NCBI RefSeq assembly: GCF_040126305.1
Contig: NZ_CP149510.1
Coordinates: forward strand, 4,165,001-4,229,000
Reading direction: 5' to 3'
DNA length: 64,000 bases
DNA from: Pararhizobium sp. A13
GTDB taxonomy: Bacteria > Pseudomonadota > Alphaproteobacteria > Rhizobiales > Rhizobiaceae
Positions within the stretch are counted from its first letter, which is position 1, and the number at the start of each line of letters is the position of its first letter. Made by a program: the position numbers and the translations under genes. Of this stretch, positions 46,034 through 54,876 are shown piece by piece. A model generated the notes under the pieces. That model was given only the letters and a program-made list of their open reading frames with translations, was not told the origin of the DNA and ran no database searches.

Positions 46034-47031
46034 CGAATTGCCAGTCCCTTGTCATTGAAGCGGTGAACGCGGCCCTCGTCGGGCGTCAGGAAGACCTGGT
46101 CGCCATGGTTGACCGCGAAATCGCCGCCGACGCGGGCCGTCACCAGACCGATGCCCTCGACATGAATATGCAGGAAGGTGTCCGAGCCGAGATGTTCGGC
46201 GACGCCGACCACACCGCGCCATGTCCCGGATTGCGTCGACAGTTGCAGGTGTTCGGGGCGGACGCCGATGGTATGGGCGTTGTACGGTTTGGAGAATTCG
46301 CCGGTCGCGAAGTTCATCCGCGGCGAGCCGATGAAGCCGGCGACGAAGAGATTGTCCGGCCGGTGATAGAGATCGAGCGGCGACCCGACCTGCTCGATGT
46401 TGCCGGCATTGAGCACGACGATCTTGTCGGCCATCGTCATGGCTTCGACCTGGTCGTGGGTGACGTAGATCATCGTCGTCTGCAACTGATGGTGCAATTC
46501 GCTGATCTCCAGCCGCATCGTGCCGCGCAGCGCAGCGTCAAGATTGGACAGCGGTTCGTCGAACAGGAAGGCCGAAGGTTCGCGCACGATGGCGCGGCCG
46601 ATGGCGACACGCTGGCGCTGGCCGCCCGATAGCTGGCCCGGACGGCGGTCGAGATAATTCGTCAGGTTGAGGACGCGCGCCGCCTCCGTCACCTTCTTGT
46701 CGATCGCGCCGTGATCGAGCTTGGCCATCTTCAGCGGAAAGGCGATGTTGTTGCGCACCGACATATGCGGATAGAGCGCATAGGACTGGAACACCATGGC
46801 AAGACCGCGCTTGGCGGGTGCCGCCCCGGTGACATCGCGGCCGTCGATCTCGATGATGCCCGAGGTGGTGTCCTCCAGACCGGCGATCAGGCGCAGCAGC
46901 GTCGACTTTCCGCAGCCCGAGGGGCCGACGAAGACGACGAACTCGCCGTCCTTGATCGTGAGGTCAATGCCCGGAATGACCTGCGTCGCGCCGAAGGATT
47001 TGTTGACCTTTTTCAGTGTGATATTGCCCAT
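46030..47031 (-). CDS. smoK: Polyol ABC transporter ATP-binding protein SmoK
   Basis: This 333-residue MalK-type ATPase has Walker [10 protein letters not shown] near residue 37, Q-loop [20 protein letters not shown], signature [15 protein letters not shown], Walker [12 protein letters not shown] and a C-terminal OB domain ([10 protein letters not shown]). I use the ATG at 47031 ([10 protein letters not shown]); an ATG 15 bases upstream is possible. It energises sorbitol/mannitol uptake with SmoFG. Confidence 0.92.
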   Translation of the reverse strand: MGNITLKKVNKSFGATQVIPGIDLTIKDGEFVVFVGPSGCGKSTLLRLIAGLEDTTSGIIEIDGRDVTGAAPAKRGLAMVFQSYALYPHMSVRNNIAFPLKMAKLDHGAIDKKVTEAARVLNLTNYLDRRPGQLSGGQRQRVAIGRAIVREPSAFLFDEPLSNLDAALRGTMRLEISELHHQLQTTMIYVTHDQVEAMTMADKIVVLNAGNIEQVGSPLDLYHRPDNLFVAGFIGSPRMNFATGEFSKPYNAHTIGVRPEHLQLSTQSGTWRGVVGVAEHLGSDTFLHIHVEGIGLVTARVGGDFAVNHGDQVFLTPDEGRVHRFNDKGLAIR

Positions 47032-47059
47032 GCGTGCTCTCCCCAAGTCTTTTCGTCAG

Positions 47060-47884
47060 TTATTTCACGGCGCCGAAGGTCAGGCCGCGGACAAGTTGTT
47101 TCTGGCTGAACCAGCCCATGATCAGGATCGGCGCAATCGCCAGCGTCGAGGCGGCCGACAGCTTCGCCCAGAACAGCCCCTGCGGTGAGGAGAAGGAGGC
47201 GATGAAGGCGGTGAGCGGTGCGGCGTTGGTGGTGGTCAGACGGATCGTCCAGAAGGCCTCGTTCCAGGCAAGGATGATGTTGAGCAGCATCGTCGAGGCG
47301 ATGCCGGGCACCGCCATCGGCGTCAGCACGTAGATGATCTCGCCCCAGAGCGAAGCGCCGTCCATGCGCGCCGCCTCCAGGATCTCGCCCGGAATTTCGC
47401 GGAAGTAGGTATAGAGCATCCAGATCACGATCGGCAGGTTGATCATGGTCAGCATGAAGGTCAGGCCGATGCGGCTGTCGAGCAGGCCGAAGTCGCGGAA
47501 GATCAGGTAGATCGGCACGAGCACGGCGACGGCCGGCATCATCTTGGTGGAGAGCATCCACATCAGCACGTCCTTGGTCTTCTTGGTCGGCGAGAACGCC
47601 ATCGACCAGGCCGCCGGCACCGAGATCAACAGCGCGAGCAAGGTCGAGCCGACCGACAGGATGACCGAGTTCATGAACGGCTTGAAGTAGTCCTTCTGGG
47701 TCTGCACCTCGACATAGCTTTCGACGGTGCCCGACGGGATCAGGCTAAAACCCTGGATCGCTTCGGTTTCCGATTTGAAGCTGGTGATGATCGTGTAGAG
47801 GATCGGGAAGAAGATGATCAGCGCGACGATCCATGCGGCGATGGTGAAAGCGACGGTTCTTCTGGTCGAGACTGCGCGGGCCAT
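47060..47884 (-). CDS. smoG: Polyol ABC transporter permease SmoG
   Basis: This is a 274-residue inner-membrane permease of the MalG type. First helix FTIAAWIVALIIFFPILYTI; the EAA loop is EILEAARMDGASLWGEIIYV; it ends WFSQKQLVRGLTFGAVK, typical of MalG-like partners. The ATG at 47884 follows AAGGGAGG. It forms the pore with SmoF. Confidence 0.92.
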   Translation of the reverse strand: MARAVSTRRTVAFTIAAWIVALIIFFPILYTIITSFKSETEAIQGFSLIPSGTVESYVEVQTQKDYFKPFMNSVILSVGSTLLALLISVPAAWSMAFSPTKKTKDVLMWMLSTKMMPAVAVLVPIYLIFRDFGLLDSRIGLTFMLTMINLPIVIWMLYTYFREIPGEILEAARMDGASLWGEIIYVLTPMAVPGIASTMLLNIILAWNEAFWTIRLTTTNAAPLTAFIASFSSPQGLFWAKLSAASTLAIAPILIMGWFSQKQLVRGLTFGAVK

Positions 47885-47897
47885 GGTCCTGCCTCCC

Positions 47898-48770
47898 TTA
47901 TCTGTCGAGGTTCTTGCCAACGGCGCGCATCAGGAAGAAGGCGACGATATTGGCGAGGATGACTGCAATGATGCCGCCGGCCGAGGCACCGCCGACGTCG
48001 TAGCCGAGCAGCGCGGTGCGGTAGATCAGGAACGGCAGGTTGGTGGAGGCGTAGCCCGGTCCGCCATTGGTGGTGACGAGGATTTCCGCATAGACGCCGA
48101 GCAGGAAGATCGTCTGGATCAGGATGACGACGGTGATCGCGCGGGCCAGATGCGGCAGCGTCAGGTAGATGAACCGGTTGACGAAATTGGCGCCGTCCAT
48201 CTCGGCGGCTTCCTTCTGCTCGCCGTCGAGCGACTGCAGCGCCGTCAGAAGAATAAGCGTTGCAAACGGCAGCCACTGCCAGGCAACGATGATGATGATC
48301 GACAACAGCGGATACTGCGCGAACCAGTCGACCGGCTGCAGGCCGAGCGCCCGGCTCATATCGGCCAGCACGCCATAGCCCGGATGCATGATCATGTTCT
48401 TCCAGACCAGGGCTGCCACCGGCGGCATGACGAAGAACGGCGAGATGATCATGATCCGCACGATCCCCTGGCCCAGCATCGGCTGGTCCAGCAGGAGCGC
48501 GATCGCCACCCCGCCGATGACGGTGATGAACAGCACGCCGACGACGATGACCAGCGTGTTCCAGATCGACTGGAAAAAGGCCGGATCCGTGTAGAAATAC
48601 TGGTAGTTGAACAGGCCGGCGAAGCTGACATTGCCCGGATTGAGCAGATTGTAGTTCTGGAACGAGAACCACAGCGTCATCGCCAGCGGCACGATCATCC
48701 AGATCAGAAGCAGCCCGACCGACGGGGCCACCATGAGGCGCGCAAGCGCCCGCGTATTCTGTGTCGCCAT
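47898..48770 (-). CDS. smoF: Polyol ABC transporter permease SmoF
   Basis: The 290-residue MalF-type permease has first helix APSVGLLLIWMIVPLAMTLW, a periplasmic stretch with FAGLFNYQYFYTDPAFFQSI, and EAA loop KEAAEMDGANFVNRFIYLTL. It starts at 48770 behind GGGAGGG and follows smoE after a 185-base gap that contains a terminator-like hairpin. Confidence 0.92.
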   Translation of the reverse strand: MATQNTRALARLMVAPSVGLLLIWMIVPLAMTLWFSFQNYNLLNPGNVSFAGLFNYQYFYTDPAFFQSIWNTLVIVVGVLFITVIGGVAIALLLDQPMLGQGIVRIMIISPFFVMPPVAALVWKNMIMHPGYGVLADMSRALGLQPVDWFAQYPLLSIIIIVAWQWLPFATLILLTALQSLDGEQKEAAEMDGANFVNRFIYLTLPHLARAITVVILIQTIFLLGVYAEILVTTNGGPGYASTNLPFLIYRTALLGYDVGGASAGGIIAVILANIVAFFLMRAVGKNLDR

Positions 48771-48850
48771 TGGAACAACCCTCCCTCTGATGCCGGTACA
48801 GGCGCCCGCCCCGCCGGGAGGGCTGCAAGCCGGTCTTCTTTGTTTTTCCT

Positions 48851-48901
48851 CAAAAAAACCCTGACGTCAGCCGCAGTGACTTCACAACGATTGACGTCAG
48901 G
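48851..48901 (-). terminator. Attenuator-like hairpin between smoE and smoF
   Basis: On the minus strand CCTGACGTCA ... TGACGTCAGG (48892-48901 with 48860-48869, loop 22 bases) is followed by GGTTTTTTTG. It sits 55 bases after the smoE stop. A leaky terminator would keep smoE mRNA in excess over the permease genes. Confidence 0.72.
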
Positions 48902-48955
48902 TTCCAGTTGACGACCCGGATGGTAGGCTCGGGTCGCCCGTCCTTGGGAAGGAAC

Positions 48956-50266
48956 CTACTTGATGTAGCCGCCGCGGGTCATTTCGCGGGTGGTTACCTG
49001 CTGTGCCTGTGCAAGCGCGTCATCCACGGTCATCTGGCCAGCCAGCGCCGCCGAGAAAAGCTGCCCGACCGTCGTGCCGAGGCCCTGGAATTCCGGGATG
49101 GCGACGAACTGGACACCGACGTAAGGGACCGGTTTCACGGTCGGCTTGGTCGGGTCAGCCGCATTGATCGAATCCAGCGTCATTTTGGCAAACGGAGCCG
49201 CCTTCTGATACTCGGGATTGGCGTAGAGCGAGGAGCGCGTGCCCGGAGGAACGTTTGCCCAACCTTCCTTCTCAGCGACGATGTCGAGATAATGCTTGCT
49301 GGTAGCCCAGGAAACAAACTTCTGGGCGGCTTCCGCCTTCTGCGTGCCGGCAGGAACGCCGAGCGACCATGCCCACAGCCAGTTGCCGCGCTTGCCAAGA
49401 CCAGTGTCTGGAGCAAGAGCGAAACCGACCTTGTCGGCAACCGTGCTATCCTTCGGGTTGGTCACGAACGATGCAGCCACCGTGGCATCGATCCACATGC
49501 CGCACTTGCCCTGCTGGAAGAGCGCCAGATTTTCGTTGAAGCCGTTGGACGAAGCGCCCTGCGGGCCGGCGTCGTTCATCAGCTTGACGTACATGTCGAG
49601 CGTGTTCTTCCATTCCGGCTGATCGAACTGGGGCTTCCAGTTCTCGTCGAACCAGCGTGCGCCGAAAGCGTTGGACGTTGCGGTCAGGAACGCCATGTTC
49701 TCGCCCCAGCCGGCCTTGCCGCGAAGGCAGATGCCGCTGATGTCGGCCGCACGGTCGGTCATCTTGCGGGCCGCTTCACCGATGAACTCCCAGGTCGGGG
49801 CGTCAGGCATGGTGAGCCCTGCCTTCTCCATCAGGTCCTTGCGATACATGATGAACGAGCTTTCCCCGTAGAACGGAGCCGCATAGAGCTTGCCGTCCGC
49901 GGTGAGGCCGGAGCGAATGGCCGGAAGCAGGTCGTCGACGTCGTAGTCGGCGCCGAGATTGTCGAGCGGCAGGAGCCAACCCTGCTTGGCCCAGATCGGA
50001 ACTTCGTAGGTGCCGATCGTCAGCACGTCGTACTGGCCGCCCTTGGTTGCGATATCCGTGGTAACGCGTTCGCGCAGCACGTTCTCTTCGAGGGTGACCC
50101 ATTCGAGCTGAATGTCAGGATTTGCCTTGGTGAAGTCGTCCGTCAGTCCCTGCATACGGACCATGTCGCCATTGTTCACCGTGGCAATGGTGAGGGTTTC
50201 GGCTTGGGCCAAACCCGCAATGACGACTGCCGAGCACGTGCCCAGCAAAAAAGTTTTCAAGTTCAT
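48956..50266 (-). CDS. smoE: Polyol ABC transporter binding protein SmoE
   Basis: The product is a 436-residue periplasmic binding protein of the family-1 (MalE-like) class with signal peptide MNLKTFLLGTCSAVVIAGLA, cleavage near AQAE. Segments YDVLTIGTYEVPIWAKQGWL and LYAAPFYGESSFIMYRKDLM are typical of sorbitol/mannitol binders. The frame is open upstream, but the ATG at 50266 gives the signal peptide and follows GGGAGGAAG. Confidence 0.92.
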   Translation of the reverse strand: MNLKTFLLGTCSAVVIAGLAQAETLTIATVNNGDMVRMQGLTDDFTKANPDIQLEWVTLEENVLRERVTTDIATKGGQYDVLTIGTYEVPIWAKQGWLLPLDNLGADYDVDDLLPAIRSGLTADGKLYAAPFYGESSFIMYRKDLMEKAGLTMPDAPTWEFIGEAARKMTDRAADISGICLRGKAGWGENMAFLTATSNAFGARWFDENWKPQFDQPEWKNTLDMYVKLMNDAGPQGASSNGFNENLALFQQGKCGMWIDATVAASFVTNPKDSTVADKVGFALAPDTGLGKRGNWLWAWSLGVPAGTQKAEAAQKFVSWATSKHYLDIVAEKEGWANVPPGTRSSLYANPEYQKAAPFAKMTLDSINAADPTKPTVKPVPYVGVQFVAIPEFQGLGTTVGQLFSAALAGQMTVDDALAQAQQVTTREMTRGGYIK

Positions 50267-50296
50267 ATATCTTCCTCCCAGAAGAGTTATGAGCAT

Positions 50297-50378
50297 TTGC
50301 CTTGCTCGTGGGCAATTACTCACGCCTTTGCAAAAAATGTCAATTGCCATTCGTTGCTGCACTGCAGAAACGAATGGC
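50297..50378 (-). promoter_or_regulatory. smoE promoter with large palindrome
   Basis: On the minus strand TTGACA, 17 bases, AGTAAT forms a promoter. Just upstream is a near-perfect 33-base palindrome (50346-50378): outer arms GCCATTCGTT / AACGAATGGC, one mismatch, inner arms CTGCA-C-TGCAG. Downstream is TTGCC-N9-GGCAA (50297-50315). The palindrome is the likely operator of the SorC-type regulator encoded just upstream, or the regulator gene's terminator. Confidence 0.65.
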
Positions 50379-50419
50379 TAAACACTTGGTATCTCTAATG
50401 AATATTTATGGGTATTCGC

Positions 50420-51373
50420 TCACTGAGTGAGCAAGAACTCGGCAGTTGCCTCATCCGTAATGAGACCGTTGATCACCCGCCCCTTGAGGGCGGCGCTCAG
50501 TGCCAGGTGTTTCCGCTGGCCTTTGGCGATACCGATGACGCTCGCCGAATCACGCGACGGCAAGGGCACGCTGGCGACGCGCTTGTTGATGCTGCCGGAC
50601 ATCATCTGGCCATTGCGGTCGAACATCCAGCCGCAGATTTCTCCGGCCGCTCCCTCGTCCATCAGCCGCATCATTTCATCATGGGCAAGAAAACCGTCTT
50701 CGCACAGCGGCGCCCGCTCGCCAAGTTCACCGACGCCGACGAACGCGACATTGGCTTCCGCGCCAAGCTGCAACGCCGATTTGACGAGTGCCTGATTGTG
50801 AAGCACCACCCGCTCCTCCGGCGAAGAGACGAGAACCGGCAGCGGCATCGGAAAATGCCGCGCCTTGATGGCATCGGCCATGCTGAAGATGACGTTGTAA
50901 TAGGCAGCAGAACCGTCGGGACCGATATTGCCGGTCAAGGAGACGATGCGGTGCTGGGGACATTCCATCGCCGGCAATTGATCGATCGCCGCCTTCAGCG
51001 TGCGCCCCGTGCCGATGGCAAGGATGATCGGATCGGTCGATTTCAGCCAGCGCTCGATTTCGGCGGCACCCGCCTCGGCAATGCCGACGGTCGTCGAGGA
51101 CGATCCGGGATCACTCGGCACGATGTCCACTTGCCGCAGATCATATTTTTCCTTGAGCCGCTGCCCGAGTTCGAGGCAGGCGGCGATCGGATGATCGAGG
51201 CGAACCTTGATCAGACGTTCGGCCATGGCAAGCGAAACCAGCCGCTGCGCCGACTGCCGCGAGATCCCCATGGCGGACGCGACTTCATCCTGCGTGCGCC
51301 CGGCGACATAATAAAGCCAGCCGGCGCGCGCGGCATCGTCGAGCCTGTTGTTTGCTTCCGGTCTGCGCGCCAT
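50420..51373 (-). CDS. SorC/DeoR-family sugar-binding transcriptional regulator
   Basis: This 317-residue SorC-family regulator has an N-terminal helix-turn-helix (YYVAGRTQDEVASAMGISRQ, then SAQRLVSLAMAERLI) and a sugar-binding domain with ILAIGTGRTLKAAIDQLP, IVSLTGNIGPDGSAAYYNVI and VASVPLPSRDSASVIGIAKG. It is upstream of, and in the same direction as, smoEFGK-smoS-mtlK and is probably their regulator, as in other rhizobial polyol operons. Confidence 0.88.
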   Translation of the reverse strand: MARRPEANNRLDDAARAGWLYYVAGRTQDEVASAMGISRQSAQRLVSLAMAERLIKVRLDHPIAACLELGQRLKEKYDLRQVDIVPSDPGSSSTTVGIAEAGAAEIERWLKSTDPIILAIGTGRTLKAAIDQLPAMECPQHRIVSLTGNIGPDGSAAYYNVIFSMADAIKARHFPMPLPVLVSSPEERVVLHNQALVKSALQLGAEANVAFVGVGELGERAPLCEDGFLAHDEMMRLMDEGAAGEICGWMFDRNGQMMSGSINKRVASVPLPSRDSASVIGIAKGQRKHLALSAALKGRVINGLITDEATAEFLLTQ

Positions 51374-51505
51374 CGTCCTATACTCCTTCGAAAAGGTGCT
51401 GACATCTTTTCCCGCCTTCTGTCAAATACTGACCGCTGGCATGTGATTGCAAGCACGTTGAAACCCTTGCGCCACCGCGATTCCAACGTTTTCATTTTTT
51501 GAATT

Positions 51506-51550
51506 TTTACCGTTTGATAAAAAAATAAAGCGTGTTACCGTTTCATCATC
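51506..51550 (+). promoter_or_regulatory. Repeated TTACCGTTT elements upstream of preT
   Basis: TTTACCGTTTGATAAA (51506-51521) matches 10 of 14 specified positions of the RutR-type consensus TTGACCA-NN-TGGTCAA. A second copy of TTACCGTTT, followed by CATCAT, starts at 51535. A TetR gene of RutR type and another, better site lie 6 kb downstream in the same catabolic cluster. Confidence 0.45.
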
Positions 51551-51578
51551 CTAAGGCACGACATTTGGGAGCAATAAA

Positions 51579-52940
51579 ATGGGAACGACTGAAACTGGAA
51601 TAGTGAGCGGACGCCTGTCGCCCGCCGAATACGATAAGAATTTTTCCGATCTGCATCCGCCGCTCGACGAGCATGAAGCGCTGGTCGCCTCCGATCGCTG
51701 CTACTTCTGCTACGACGCGCCCTGCATGACGGCCTGTCCCACCTCCATCGATATCCCGCTGTTCATCCGGCAGATATCGACCGGAAACCCGATCGGGTCG
51801 GCCAACACCATCTTCGACCAGAACATCCTTGGCGGCATGTGCGCCCGCGTCTGTCCCACCGAGACGCTCTGCGAGCAGGCCTGCGTTCGCAACACGGCTG
51901 AGCACCGGCCGGTCGAGATCGGCAGGCTGCAGCGTTACGCCACCGATATCGCCATGCGCGACAATGTCCAGTTCTACGAGCGCGCCGAGCCAACCGGCAA
52001 GAGCATTGCCGTCATCGGCGCCGGTCCGGCCGGCCTCGCCTGTGCCCATCGCCTCGCCGTCAAGGGCCACGACGTCGTCATCTACGACGCCCGCGAAAAG
52101 GCCGGCGGCCTCAACGAATACGGCATCGCCACCTATAAGACCGTCGACAGCTTTGCCCAGAAGGAAGTCGACTATGTCCTGTCCATCGGCGGCATCGACA
52201 TGCGCAACAGCCAGATGCTGGGCCGTGACTTCTCGCTGAGCGACCTGCTGTCCAAGCATGATGCCGTCTTCCTCGGCCTCGGCCTTGCCGGCGTCAACGC
52301 GCTGCGTGCCGAGGGCGAAACGGCGGAGGGCGTCGAAGATGCGGTCGATTTCATTGCGGCTCTCCGGCAATCGGAAACCAAGTCGGATATCCCGGTCGGC
52401 CGCAGGGTCGTGGTTCTGGGCGGCGGCATGACCGCAATCGATGCGGCTGTGCAGGCAAAGCTGCTGGGCGCCGAGGAAGTGACCATCTGCTACCGCCGCG
52501 GCAAGGAGCATATGAACGCCTCCGAGTTCGAGCAGGATCTCGCCGCCTCCAAGGGGGTGGCGATCCGCCACTGGCTGCAGCCGAAGCGCATCCTCAGCCG
52601 CGACGGCAAGGTGGCCGGCATCGAACTCGACTACACGACGCTCGAGAACGGACGCCTCACCATCACCGGCGAAACCGGCGTGATCACCGCCGATCACCTG
52701 CTGAAGGCAATCGGCCAGACCTTCGAGGCCGACGGTCTCGGCACCATCGCCCTGCAATCCGGCCGCATCGTCGTCGATGCCGAGGGCCGCACGTCGCTGG
52801 AACGCGTCTGGGCCGGCGGCGACTGCATTCTGGGCGGAGAAGACCTGACGGTTTCCGCCGTCGCACAAGGTCGCGATGCGGCCGAATCGATCAACCGGGC
52901 TCTCGCCGCTGCCACGCAGCCGGCCGTCGCCGTCGCTTGA
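51579..52940 (+). CDS. preT: NAD-dependent dihydropyrimidine dehydrogenase subunit PreT
   Basis: The 453-residue flavin/iron-sulfur subunit resembles the N-terminal half of mammalian DPD and glutamate synthase small subunit. Cysteine clusters are CYFCYDAPCMTACPTSIDIP and GGMCARVCPTETLCEQACVR near residues 48 and 86. The FAD fold is IAVIGAGPAGLACAHRLAVK near 144, and the NAD fold VVVLGGGMTAIDAAVQAKLL near 280. With PreA it reduces uracil and thymine to dihydro forms using NADH (reaction reversible). ATG follows TTGGGAGC. Confidence 0.93.
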   Translation: MGTTETGIVSGRLSPAEYDKNFSDLHPPLDEHEALVASDRCYFCYDAPCMTACPTSIDIPLFIRQISTGNPIGSANTIFDQNILGGMCARVCPTETLCEQACVRNTAEHRPVEIGRLQRYATDIAMRDNVQFYERAEPTGKSIAVIGAGPAGLACAHRLAVKGHDVVIYDAREKAGGLNEYGIATYKTVDSFAQKEVDYVLSIGGIDMRNSQMLGRDFSLSDLLSKHDAVFLGLGLAGVNALRAEGETAEGVEDAVDFIAALRQSETKSDIPVGRRVVVLGGGMTAIDAAVQAKLLGAEEVTICYRRGKEHMNASEFEQDLAASKGVAIRHWLQPKRILSRDGKVAGIELDYTTLENGRLTITGETGVITADHLLKAIGQTFEADGLGTIALQSGRIVVDAEGRTSLERVWAGGDCILGGEDLTVSAVAQGRDAAESINRALAAATQPAVAVA

Positions 52941-52955
52941 AGGGGAGAATGAACA

Positions 52956-54269
52956 ATGGCTGATCTCCGCAATAACTTCGTCGGCATCAAGTCTCCGAAC
53001 CCGTTCTGGCTGGCCTCGGCGCCGCCGACCGACAAGGCGTACAACGTCGAGCGCGCCTTCAAGGCAGGCTGGGGCGGCGTGGTCTGGAAGACGCTTGGTG
53101 AGGAAGGCCCGCCGGTCGTCAACGTCAACGGCCCGCGCTATGGCGCGATCTGGGGCGCCGATCGCCGGCTTCTCGGCCTCAACAATATCGAGCTCATCAC
53201 CGACCGCGATCTCTACACCAACCTGCGCGAAATGAAGCAGGTGAAGATGAACTGGCCGGACCGGGCGCTGATCGCCTCGATCATGGTGCCCTGCGAGGAA
53301 AATGCCTGGAAGGCGATCCTGCCGCTGGTCGAGGAAACCGGCGCCGATGGCATCGAGCTCAACTTCGGCTGTCCGCACGGCATGTCGGAACGCGGCATGG
53401 GCGCTGCGGTTGGACAGGTGCCGGAATATATCGAGATGGTCGTGCGCTGGTGCAAGCAGTATACCCGCATGCCCGTCATCACCAAGCTGACGCCGAACAT
53501 CACCGACGTCCGCAAGCCCGCCCGCGCCGCCAAGGCCGGCGGTACCGATGCGGTATCGCTGATCAACACGATCAATTCGATCACCTCGGTCAATCTGGAC
53601 ACATTCTCGCCGGAACCGTCGATCGATGGCAAGGGCAGCCACGGCGGCTATTGCGGCCCGGCGGTCAAGCCCATCGCGCTCAACATGGTGGCCGAGATCG
53701 CCCGCGATCCCGAAACCTACGGCCTGCCGATCTCCGGCATCGGCGGCATCACCACTTGGCGCGACGCGGCAGAGTTTCTGGCGCTTGGCGCCGGCAACGT
53801 CCAGGTCTGCACCGCGGCCATGACCTACGGCTTCAAGATCGTCCAGGAAATGATCACCGGTCTTTCGAACTGGATGGATGCCAAGGGCCATCGCTCGCTC
53901 GACGATATTTGCGGCCGCGCGGTCCCCAATGTTTCCGACTGGCAGTACCTCAACCTTAACTACGTCGCCAAGGCCCGCATTGACCAGGATGCCTGCATCA
54001 AGTGCGGCCGCTGTCACATCGCCTGCGAGGATACTTCGCACCAGGCGATCACCCAGTATGTCGACGGCGTCCGGCATTTCGAGGTGATGGAAGACGAATG
54101 CGTCGGCTGCAATCTCTGCGTCAACGTCTGTCCCGTGCAGGACTGCATCACCATGGTCGGCCTTGAGCCGGGCACGCTCGACGAGCGCACCGGCAAGGTC
54201 GTCGATGCGAACTACGCCAACTGGACGACCCACCCGAACAACCCGATGGCCCGCCAGGCCGCGGAATAA
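52956..54269 (+). CDS. preA: NAD-dependent dihydropyrimidine dehydrogenase subunit PreA
   Basis: This 437-residue subunit has an FMN-binding dihydroorotate-dehydrogenase-like barrel (about residues 5-310; IELNFGCPHGMSERGMGAAV carries the active-site Cys region). The C-terminal ferredoxin domain has two 4Fe-4S motifs (CIKCGRCHIACEDTSHQA; CVGCNLCVNVCPVQDC). It is 15 bases after preT and forms the PreTA enzyme. Confidence 0.95.
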   Translation: MADLRNNFVGIKSPNPFWLASAPPTDKAYNVERAFKAGWGGVVWKTLGEEGPPVVNVNGPRYGAIWGADRRLLGLNNIELITDRDLYTNLREMKQVKMNWPDRALIASIMVPCEENAWKAILPLVEETGADGIELNFGCPHGMSERGMGAAVGQVPEYIEMVVRWCKQYTRMPVITKLTPNITDVRKPARAAKAGGTDAVSLINTINSITSVNLDTFSPEPSIDGKGSHGGYCGPAVKPIALNMVAEIARDPETYGLPISGIGGITTWRDAAEFLALGAGNVQVCTAAMTYGFKIVQEMITGLSNWMDAKGHRSLDDICGRAVPNVSDWQYLNLNYVAKARIDQDACIKCGRCHIACEDTSHQAITQYVDGVRHFEVMEDECVGCNLCVNVCPVQDCITMVGLEPGTLDERTGKVVDANYANWTTHPNNPMARQAAE

Positions 54270-54291
54270 GGGGCTTTTTTTTTGAATGCTC

Positions 54292-54325
54292 ATCGACCGC
54301 CTCGACGCAAACCGAGGCGGTCGAT
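54292..54325 (+). other. Long perfect hairpin after preA
   Basis: A 13-bp perfect stem ATCGACCGCCTCG / CGAGGCGGTCGAT with 8-base loop lies 23 bases after preA. The T-run (nine T, about 54276-54284) comes before, not after, the stem, so it is not a standard terminator although it may still end or stabilise the preTA mRNA. Confidence 0.6.
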
Positions 54326-54403
54326 TGTCATTGATTGACGCCGCAAACCTGTTATGGAACGGTCGCTGCGATCTACTGCAGCGCCCCAAAACAGGAGGCG
54401 ACC

Positions 54404-54639
54404 ATGTCACACAAAACCTTCCACGACGTGAGCTTTTGAGGTCACGTCCAAGCGACGCAAGTCTTTCCCTTCAGAAACCAACGTCAAGACCGGCAACCGG
54501 TTCGTTCACGGCGACGTCGAACTGATCGAGAAACTCGGCCGCAACGATCCCTGCCCCTGCGCTTCGCGGAGGCGGTTTCAAGAACTGCTGCCTGAAATCC
54601 GGCCGTTATGACGGCATCGAGCGGGACCACTACTTTTAG
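54404..54639 (+). pseudogene. Decayed SEC-C motif protein gene (two frameshifts)
   Basis: An ATG with ribosome site AGGAGG begins MSHKTFHDV, then stops. After a shift near 54431 the frame reads [18 protein letters not shown] and later [20 protein letters not shown], followed by CPC. A second shift near 54578, consistent with one extra T in a TTTC run, restores [20 protein letters not shown] up to the stop. The normal CPCGSG is also changed to CPCASR. The SEC-C zinc motif (CPC...CC) is thus recognisable but split. The intact protein would have had about 78 residues. Confidence 0.82.
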
Positions 54640-54876
54640 AGATAGGAACTGAACGACACGTGCAGGCGCTCGGCTGAAATTCGGGCGTCTGCGGTCCGGG
54701 TTTGGAAAAGCATCTCATTTTTCGCCGCCAAACGAGACAAACGACGCTCGCGATAACGGATTGGACACGAAATTGCGACGCAGCGTCCACAAAACGTGCG
54801 TTGCCCCTTGCCGCGAACTCGTCAATAAGAGGCCAAAGCAATATGCGGCGCTTCGCCGCCAACTCCGGATGTCTGT

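Noticed and set aside
51546..54410. 954-codon open frame on the minus strand across preT and preA
   Set aside because: It is the antisense shadow of two clear enzymes with motifs; no ribosome site, and its protein is low in complexity with no family features.
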